A stretch of DNA of 64,000 bases from Plantago ovata (Eukaryota > Streptophyta > Magnoliopsida > Lamiales > Plantaginaceae), in contig CM051455.1 in NCBI GenBank assembly GCA_028274465.1, positions 88,556,871-88,620,870 on the forward strand, in the 5' to 3' direction. The notes beneath the pieces are model-generated. The model was not told the origin of the DNA, made no database searches, and saw only the letters and a list, made by a program, of their open reading frames with translations. The position numbers and the translations under genes were made by a program. Shown here one piece after another: positions 56,818 to 64,000 of the stretch. The stretch's first letter is position 1; every line of letters starts with the position of its first letter.

Positions 56818-58905
56818 TGTAAGAAAATACGGTCAGAGTTACCCCTAGGGTACGCAGCGGAATTTCAAAAATTTTCTTAACATGCAGGTTAATTGATTAT
56901 GTATATGCCGTATATATTTAAACACGTCAATTAGAAGACTAACCTTACTTCCAAAGCAGCTTCCAAGTCTTCGTAATAATCCGGTGTATCTTCTCCTTCG
57001 TCGAAGTCGAAGATATCTACAATACATTGATTATCTGCAAGACAATAAAAGTTAGTTTCCAGCTCCTAGAACCTCAACCTTGGTATCCACGGATGAACAG
57101 CCTGTCGGAAGAATGCTAGGATATTCTTTGTGTGACCAAGAATATGGGGCGGCGATTACTCCGGTAGGTGGCGCGCGCGTAGGCTTACAGAGGAGGGGAG
57201 AGTTTTATTCTCTCTAAGAAAACTGGGTAGAATCACTGTGAAAGTCTATTCAAGTCTATGTAAAAAACTCTCTAATAGTCTACTATACATAGTAGTCAAT
57301 AGAAGCCTAAAGCATAAGCAATTAGACTTCGTAAAGGAATAAAAATCTAATTCTTATCACACTAGGAAACTAATATCAAGTCTAGATTCATTCCCAATCA
57401 AACTAAAACTCAATCAGAAAAATCTAACTTATCCCTTGGACTTCTAATAGAGGAAGGAGTCGAACTCCTTCCCCTATCAAGCTAACGCGCGCGCGCGCCC
57501 AGTCCTACGGGAAATAGGTGGGTCTCAATTTTGGGACCCACTTATAGTTCTAAGGCAATTCAAACTCCAAGTAGATTTTGCCCAAGTGCATATGTTAATT
57601 CTAAATTAACATATACTTTCAAATCAAACCTCTATTATATTTCCAAAATATAATCTTTAATTGTATTTACTTAAAATACAATGAATTAGCCAATTCAATT
57701 AATAATTCCAAATCATTAATTGAGCCACCAAATATTATAATTAATTCCAAATCAATTATAATCCATCAATCACAATTAATTCCAAATTAATTGCGATTCC
57801 ATCTTCAAGGATATTCTGATAAGCTGAATCACCACATAGTGTGACCCATAGGGCCTCATCGTATTAAGCAAGTCCAGACTAGGCCACATGGAATTCCTAG
57901 ACGGTTCCATTTGCAATATTAATACATGAGGACGTTTGATAGATTTCTCAAAGCTAACCCTTTCGTTGCGAACTCTGTTGCGCCCAACGCGGCGATGGTA
58001 ACGTCCCTTCATCTGACTTGCTCGAATGTATCTAGGATAGATGAAGTGTCTATCCCAATAATACATCCACGGGCGTCTTCAGTGAGTTGCATGGTGAATC
58101 CAATATCTATTATGACCATCATAATAATATTGATACGCTGGCCAGCGGTTTTACCAATCACAACTATGAACGACTATGAGCAGTGCTCTCCTGTGCTACA
58201 CTTGAGAGATGAATCCTTCATAGAATCACTTATCATCCCCATTTGTATGTAGCCATAATCCTGGATCGTGTCTTAGGTCAACTGCTTATTCAGAGCTGAC
58301 ATCGACGGGTCCACCAAGGATATGGGGCAACAAATGTGACGATAAAGTCCTGTAAGTCCAAAGGACGACTGGCATCACTTCGACAACTGACCGGTTCCCA
58401 TAGACACTTCGGTGTAGAGTATACATCGATGGGAATGTCCGGTGGGTACTTCCATTGTTCGATAATCCTTCTTCGAACAACTATGCGCAGTTATGGGAAC
58501 GTTTCTCGATTGTCCTACAATCCGTTCCGTGGCCGTGGGATCGGCTCACACTTGCTCCAACAAGTATAACCTCCACGCATACTAGTCTCGTCTGGTTCAT
58601 TCAGACCTCTACATCCGAGATGAACCTCGACTAGGGAGAGTTTTGGATAGATGATAACTCACATAGCTCCCACTATCTGTGAGATCGGTCATCTATCCGA
58701 GGGGACATGTTTAATATCAATACAGACAGTAATAGAGATATGACATGCTGCATGCCTGGTGTAATATAAATATGAAAGCGATACTCAATAGTAAAAGCAA
58801 CAAACATATATTATATTACGTTGATCTGTGTAATAGTACATATATGCCCTCTATAAGGGCAATATGCCCTTAGTAAGGACTGTCTCTAGGACATATACAC
58901 TATCA
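56818..58905 (-). repeat. Copia 3' LTR (element 11)
   Basis: 2088 bp. On the element's strand TGATAGTGTATATGTCC...TATTTTCTTACA; TATA region near 57280-57295. Directly followed (minus strand, upstream) by the polypurine tract AAGTGGGAGAT. Confidence 0.92.
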
Positions 58906-59302
58906 ATCTCCCACTTGGACTAGAGCCAGTCACCTTTATGTCTAATACCCAGATTAGCATAATGTCTTAAGTGGACTTCCACTGATAAGACCTTAGTGAA
59001 AGGATCTGCCACGTTGTCCGTGGTAGAGACACGTTCTATACTAACTTCTCCTCTATCTATAATCTCACGTATAACGTGATATTTTCTAAGTACATGTACG
59101 TTCTTGTTTGTAGATCTAGGCTCCTTAACTTGTATTGTCCCAATAAATCGTTATTGGACTAGGAGCAGGAACAACCCTCAATTCCTTCAAGAACTCTGAC
59201 ATCCAGACAGCTTCTTTCGATGCTTCTAATGCAGCAATGTACTCGGCTTCTGTGGATGAGTCAGCAATCGTGGCTTTCTTAGAACTCTTCCAACAGATAG
59301 CT
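58906..59302 (-). pseudogene. Copia RNase H end and polypurine tract (element 11)
   Basis: Matches the RNase H C-terminus of element 8 (40153-40560): tryptophan/serine-rich SSKKATIA, EAEYIAALEASKEA, and the sequence around the VADPFTKVL end. Polypurine tract on the minus strand at 58917-58906. Interrupted at 59303. Confidence 0.8.
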
Positions 59303-60956
59303 TGTTGGTCCCTTTAAACAACAAGAAAAGACTAGAGGGGGGGGGGTGAATAGTCTTTTCAAACTTTTGTCGTTTGAAAACTTTCTCAGCAAGTACTTAT
59401 TACTTTTCAGTAAAGAGGTTGCTGATACTTAATTTTCTCAGCAAGCGTAAGTTACTTTCCAGTAACTTGGTTTGCTGGTACTTAAATCAGAGAGCGGAAG
59501 TCTTTGAAACAATAAGTGCTTTTTCAGCAAGTAAAGAGTTTCAGCAAGTGAAGTGAGTGACTGTGTACAAACAGATATAATTTGCTGAAAGCTAAATGCA
59601 GTAAGTAAATCACACAAACGCTTTTATAGTGGTATCTGAGAGTGGCGTAATCTCTCAACTAATCCACTTTGTCCTTTCTAGAACTGAATCCACTAAGATA
59701 TGATTGAGGTTCCTTACAATCTCCTATCTAAAGCGATTCAACAGAAACCAAAGCACACTTGCTTTCTCTCCAACCTAAACTAGAGAACTTCAACATTGTT
59801 CTCCACCAAACTTGGTACTTTTAATCAGCAAAACTTTGCTCGATTAAGTTCCCCCTGCAAACTAGAGAGTTTTGGGGTGAGATGACTTAATTATAACTTA
59901 TTCAGTTACAACAAGTAATCTAAGAAACAGAACTTGGAATACTTTGCAGTAAACAAGTTTGATTGTTTCTGGTGTTAAGACTTGTTCTTGTTCGAAAGAA
60001 AGAACACTTAACTAATTTCTTAGCCGAGTTTGTTCTACTTCTTCACAAGTAGCTTTTTCAAGCTTTAAGTCTTGGAACGGATCAATGGCAGTAAGAGTGT
60101 TTGAAGGTTTGTGAGTTTTTAAGCACAAGTGAGAGTTTGATCACGTTGTTGACACACTTCAACTCTTTGCCGGATGACCTCTATTTATAGTGCAAGTAAG
60201 GAGCCGTTTGAATTTCAAATCCTAAGGCTTTTGTTCCTTAACATGTCACTATCTTGCTTTTGTACTTTCAACAGCAACCTTTGTTTGTCTTCTAGTCTTC
60301 ATGTCCTTCGCGTGTAAGCTTTGCATTAAATGCACATTTGAATAGAATTCAAACAGTAACATTGGAGCGCAAAATCACGTACATTCAGCAAGAGGTCACA
60401 TATGTTCATCAGCAAGTGTTCATTCTCAGTTTCAGCAAGCACAACCTACTCTGTCTTTCAGATTTTCACTTATGCAATGCTGTTGCTGAAAATTTCACTT
60501 TCTGAGCAACACGTGCCTTACCAGTCTTCAGCAATCTTCAAGTCTTCAAGTCTTCAGATCTTCAAAAGTTTTCAAGATTCTGACCGGTTTCTTATTTGCT
60601 TCAATAATTTGTTTGTAATAAACAAAATACATCTTCAGCAAATGCTTCAATAGGTCATTTTCTTTTCAGAAAATAAGATTAATTAAAGCTAAGCATCAAT
60701 AAGATATTTTCTTTTCAGAAAATAAAATACATCATACGCTAAAGTGTCAATAAATTATTTTCTTCTCAGAAAATAAAATACGTCATACGCAAAAGAAATA
60801 ACTTATCTAACACCTATCTAAGTCATCAGGAAACGTTCCTCTTTTACAATGTCCTTTAAAAAATCTAAAATCCTATGGACCTTAAGAGTACTAGTTACTG
60901 GACTGTTCTTAATTTAGCATGGTTAATTGCTCATCAAAATTACAAGTTACCTAACA
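59303..60956 (-). repeat. Sirevirus 3' LTR (element 12)
   Basis: 1654 bp; on the element's strand TGTTAGGTAACTTG...GGGACCAACA. TATA box CTATAAATAG on the minus strand (about 60180-60190). Stem GAAAAGACTA/TAGTCTTTTC with a 10-G loop at 59323-59360. About three tandem copies of a roughly 50-bp unit with TTTTCTTYTCAGAAAATAA at about 60657-60785. Rich in TCAGCAA/TTGCTGA. Confidence 0.92.
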
Positions 60957-61301
60957 AATTTCCCCCTTTTTGATGTTAGCAATCCATGGCTAAATTAATT
61001 GTTACCCTTTTAGAGGTTTCTGATGTTGAATAAATCAGATGATTAATGCAAGCATACTTGAATTAATAAACAGTAAGCATAAGTAAGTTGCATAATCAAA
61101 ACCAATAAGAGTCAAAAAGAATTCATTGCTGAAAGTTATCTATCAGAAGATTACAAGAAAGCATAGATAACAATTAATCAGCAAACAAAAACTTTAAAAA
61201 ACTATTGCAGGGTCTTAAACTCTTTCAGAGGATTTTCTCAAAATCTCTCTTACACTCTTCTCAACAAGAGCAGTGAATTCAACACAATCCTTCTCGTAGT
61301 T
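60957..61301 (-). other. Polypurine tract and 3' untranslated region (element 12)
   Basis: Polypurine tract next to the LTR, then AT-rich sequence with no recognised gene up to the ORF stop at about 61302. Confidence 0.7.
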
Positions 61302-63995
61302 TTACAGAAGCCTACGGACTTGTAGTTGAAGAATTCTTGCATTTTTGCAGGCAGTATGATGATGCTTTTCAGCATTCATTTCCATGTAGTTAATTACCCA
61401 CAAATGCATGCCCCAATTGCTAGCATGGAGAAGTTGTGTATCTGAAATGTTTCTCGGATGAATCTTTCTTAACCAGAGAAGATCTTCTTCTTGATCCTTA
61501 GAAGTGAGATAGAAGTACTCATAAGGAATCAATCCAAGTTTCTTCTTAGGTTTCTTTGTTACCGGGTCAGCGTAGTAAGCGATGCCAGGTGGTTTGATCA
61601 GATCTGGTTCTTGTCTATATGTCTTACCAATGGTAACTCTTCTTATATGGACCTCAAGATTCAACCATCTCCCAGCAATATTTCTTGGGAGAGATTCTTC
61701 CCTTTGCTTTCTTTGGACCTTGAGTTCAATCCATTTGAACATCTGATTCAAAATGGCTGTAGGAAAGAACTCATTTACCAGCAAGTCTTCCAGCTTTAGG
61801 ATCCAGCAACCATGAATGTTTCTGATCACATTCTGAGTGGTTTCATCATTGCTGGTCTTTGTATATTCAATGCCGGAGCCAATAGCAATGCTGGCTAGCC
61901 TTTTCTCTTCCTGTCTTTGCCTTCTTCTTCTTGTTTTAGCATTGTCTTGATCTCTTGCTGAAGAGTCAGACAAAAAATGCCTTGAGTGGCCAGACGGAGT
62001 TATGGCTGTTAAGGGTCTAGCTCTTATGGCTTGAGCTATTGTTTGATTGTCATCATCTTCTTCATCATCTTCATTCAGATTGTGATGACTTTCATTGTGA
62101 CAGAAATCTTGAGTTTCAGCAGCGGTTTTTCTCTTTTTGGTACTTGCTGAATTTAACTCAGTTTCTGCTTGTCTTTTAGAACGTTGCTCTCTTTCAGCAA
62201 GAGGTTCTAGTGGAAGTGGCACATCAGCAGCAGGAGTAGGAGGGGTTTGATTTCTCTTTCTAGTGTTCTTCTTTTCCCCCTTAGACATGGATTGCAACAT
62301 CGGAGTGATGTGCAGAGAATAAAACTCATTGCAATTTTCAGCAAGAGTGTTGAGACTGTTATACTTCATGATGATTTCTTGTTGGTCAGAGTTCATTGTT
62401 GCTAACTCTTTTTGAATGTTCATCATGTTCTCTTCATGTCTTTTCTCTGTTGCGGCCTTCTCATCCATAAGATTCTGAGCCTTGAAGAGAGCATTCTTTG
62501 CAAGCAAGAGAGCTTGACTTACATCTTCTTCATAGCTCTTGTGATAAAGACTGATGTCTTTCTGAGCTATGGTTAAAGTTGTAGTGCGTCTCAGCACTGT
62601 AGCCAATATCTTTCCAATGTCAAGTGGGCTCTCAGCAAGCAATGCCTCATCTTCAGCTTTGCAGGCATTATGGACTTGCTTTAGTGCTACAATTCTGGGA
62701 GTAAACTCCTCAACTCTTGGGAACGACACTAAATTAGGTGTCAATGAGTGAGCCTTAAGTTCAGTGGCAAACTGATCATCTCGTAAAAGCAACTCGGCCC
62801 TTAATGAATCTCCTTCATAAGTGAGATAATTAGGAGGAGGAATCTGAACGACTTTTGGGTTTCGCTTGGATTGATCATCATCATTTTCTGATAAGTCGTC
62901 ATCATCCTCAGATTCATCAAGTTGGGCGACTTTGGAGCCTTTGTCAACAGCTTCACTTCCTTTTTGTTGAGTGGTTGCTGATGGCAACACTTCATACTCA
63001 ACGACTGGAGTTTCACCAGTAGATAGTTGTTTGAATTGAGTTTGGGACTCAATTACTGGAGTTTCGCCAGTAGTTAGTTTTAATTGAGTATTTGTTGAAG
63101 GCAACGTTTGAGACTCAATAACTGGAGTTGCGCCAGTAGTAAGTGGAAGGGATGGAACTTCCTTCGATTTTGGTGTTGAAGATTCACCAATTTCCAGATC
63201 CTGCGTATGCCTTGCATGGATCATGAGACTATTTTGTAGAGCTCGTTGGTAATCTTCATCTTCTTCATCCTCATCTTCAAGGTTTTCTTCAGTAACCTTG
63301 GCATCAGAAACTGGACTCTTGCCATTTTTCAAGGCAGCCCTTTTTCTGGCGTATTCTTCTTCAGTATCAGCACCTTGTACAGGTGCTTGATTTTCAGCAT
63401 CAGCAGGAGGAGGTTGAGATTCTTGCTGAGATTGTTGTTGTTCAGCTTGCTGATTGTCAGAGGGATTAGTTTCAGCAGCTGTTAACTTTAATCCACCAGC
63501 ACCAGGACTTGGACCTTGATTGTCATCATCGTCATCCTTCTTGTCCTTAGAATCTTTCCCTTCATCATCACTAGGATCAGTGGGAATGTTCTCATCTTCT
63601 TCTTCTTCATCATCATCTGTCAGAATGACTAGCTCAACATGCTTGTATAAAGCAACACTTGTCACTTCCTCTTCCTCAGTTAATTTGTGGGGATCAGGCA
63701 CCATAGGAACAAAAAGACCTTTGAGCATCACAGCTTGTTCAGCTGGAGAGGCACTCTTAAATTTGGCCTTCATATTCTCTCTGATTTGAGCAATCAGATT
63801 TGAACTCATTTGCTGAGAATATGTCATTTCTTCAGGAAGGATGGAGTGGACAAATGTTTCGAGCTTCAGTAGTGAAGATCTCTTTTTCTCATTTGAGAGA
63901 TGAAGGTGAAGATCTGAGAAGTCCATTCTCCTATATCTTTGCCAGTTGCTGACGGACTTAGCAACTGTTGACAAAGTTGTCCTCTTGAAGCTCAA
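61302..63995 (-). CDS. Large Sirevirus extra ('env-like') ORF, N-terminus outside the window
   Basis: 897 codons open to the right edge. From the edge inward: a conserved helical block (VAKSVSNWQRYRRMDFSDLH, LETFVHSILPEEMTYSQ) shared with the extra ORF at 28.9-29.1 kb; Asp/Glu tracts; repeats of (L/S)TTGETPVIES (about 63140-62990); an ordered middle (NYLTYEGDSLRAELLLRDDQ, ATVLRRTTTLTIAQKDISLY); a coiled-coil-like stretch (about 62530-62330); basic clusters such as KGEKKNTRKRNQ and TKTRRRRQRQEEKR-like; and a C-terminal 200-residue ordered region (GCWILKLEDLLVNEFFP, RWLNLEVHIRRVTIGKTYRQ, KKKLGLIPYEYFYLTSKDQ). No signal peptide or membrane span is visible, so a nuclear or nucleic-acid-associated role is as likely as an envelope one. 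Function unknown. Confidence 0.8.
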   Translation of the reverse strand: MSFKRTTLSTVAKSVSNWQRYRRMDFSDLHLHLSNEKKRSSLLKLETFVHSILPEEMTYSQQMSSNLIAQIRENMKAKFKSASPAEQAVMLKGLFVPMVPDPHKLTEEEEVTSVALYKHVELVILTDDDEEEEDENIPTDPSDDEGKDSKDKKDDDDDNQGPSPGAGGLKLTAAETNPSDNQQAEQQQSQQESQPPPADAENQAPVQGADTEEEYARKRAALKNGKSPVSDAKVTEENLEDEDEEDEDYQRALQNSLMIHARHTQDLEIGESSTPKSKEVPSLPLTTGATPVIESQTLPSTNTQLKLTTGETPVIESQTQFKQLSTGETPVVEYEVLPSATTQQKGSEAVDKGSKVAQLDESEDDDDLSENDDDQSKRNPKVVQIPPPNYLTYEGDSLRAELLLRDDQFATELKAHSLTPNLVSFPRVEEFTPRIVALKQVHNACKAEDEALLAESPLDIGKILATVLRRTTTLTIAQKDISLYHKSYEEDVSQALLLAKNALFKAQNLMDEKAATEKRHEENMMNIQKELATMNSDQQEIIMKYNSLNTLAENCNEFYSLHITPMLQSMSKGEKKNTRKRNQTPPTPAADVPLPLEPLAEREQRSKRQAETELNSASTKKRKTAAETQDFCHNESHHNLNEDDEEDDDNQTIAQAIRARPLTAITPSGHSRHFLSDSSARDQDNAKTRRRRQRQEEKRLASIAIGSGIEYTKTSNDETTQNVIRNIHGCWILKLEDLLVNEFFPTAILNQMFKWIELKVQRKQREESLPRNIAGRWLNLEVHIRRVTIGKTYRQEPDLIKPPGIAYYADPVTKKPKKKLGLIPYEYFYLTSKDQEEDLLWLRKIHPRNISDTQLLHASNWGMHLWVINYMEMNAEKHHHTACKNARILQLQVRRLL

Positions 63996-64000
63996 GTAAA

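Larger units (their letters stand above)
56818..59302 (-). mobile_element. Angela/TAR-like Ty1/copia element, 3' end (element 11)
   Basis: Minus-strand 3' LTR (56818-58905), polypurine tract and the end of RNase H (58906-59302), cut at 59303 by a Sirevirus LTR. It is inserted in the RNase H of element 10. The remainder should lie to the right of the Sirevirus, outside the window. Confidence 0.85.
59303..64000 (-). mobile_element. Sirevirus (Ty1/copia SIRE/Maximus), 3' part (element 12)
   Basis: 3' LTR 59303-60956, polypurine tract AAAAAGGGGGAAATT (60971-60957, minus), 3' untranslated region, and a very large extra ORF that runs off the right edge. Pol and the 5' LTR lie outside the window. 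It is inserted in element 11 (flank TAGCT, 59298-59302). As the last insertion in the chain it should be the youngest element on this side, and its ORF shows no break in the window. Confidence 0.88.

Noticed and set aside
1-64000. Host protein genes, tRNA or rRNA genes
   Set aside because: Every long frame is accounted for by a retrotransposon or its accessory region; tRNA-like matches are only the primer sites.

Overview
The window is nuclear DNA from a flowering plant, most likely a dicot. It consists, as far as I can see, entirely of LTR retrotransposons stacked inside one another; I found no host gene, tRNA or rRNA. The plant call rests on four well-known plant lineages: Ty3/gypsy Athila, Ty3/gypsy Tat (with a second RNase H and an antisense extra ORF), Ty1/copia Sirevirus (SIRE/Maximus) and Ty1/copia Angela/TAR (BARE-1-like). 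The primer sites match plant tRNA-Asp (Athila) and initiator tRNA-Met (copia).

Layout, left to right. 1-801: right end of an Athila-type LTR (+), sitting in the 3' untranslated part of a second Athila-type element (802-2782, +). 2783-2852: a stray piece of Athila LTR. 2853-12395: a Tat element (+) without its 5' half, holding RT-RNase H, archaeal-type RNase H, integrase, a large antisense gene, a 66-bp minisatellite and the 3' LTR. The Tat element ends inside an Athila element on the minus strand (12396-20115), which has gag, protease, RT-RNase H, integrase, PBS and 5' LTR. That Athila element in turn interrupts the integrase of a minus-strand Sirevirus (20116-24450), which itself sits in the RT of a plus-strand Sirevirus (24451-29696, resuming 37821-37971).

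Right half. The plus-strand Sirevirus carries, in its downstream extra ORF, a complete 8.1-kb non-autonomous Athila-type element (29697-37820, minus) with gag and protease but no RT or integrase, flanked by a perfect 5-bp target duplication GAGCA. At 37972 begins a chain of Angela/TAR-like copia elements, each cut into by the next: 37972-44906 (-), 44907-49200 (+), 49201-56817 (+), 56818-59302 (-). The last is interrupted at 59303 by another Sirevirus (-), whose 3' LTR and very large extra ORF run to the right edge. The missing halves of these elements are expected beyond the window, in reverse order.

Most of the coding parts are decayed fossils. Best preserved are the gag of the 29.7-37.8 kb element and the 897-codon open frame of the rightmost Sirevirus. 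The most interesting parts are not the pol genes but the accessory structures: the antisense Tat gene with its own TATA box; a promoter-like module and an unrecognised ORF region in the non-autonomous Athila element; paired hairpins joined to polypurine cores in Athila 3' regions; seven short palindromes between Sirevirus pol and its extra ORF; and a copia element whose gag differs from that of its near-identical relatives.
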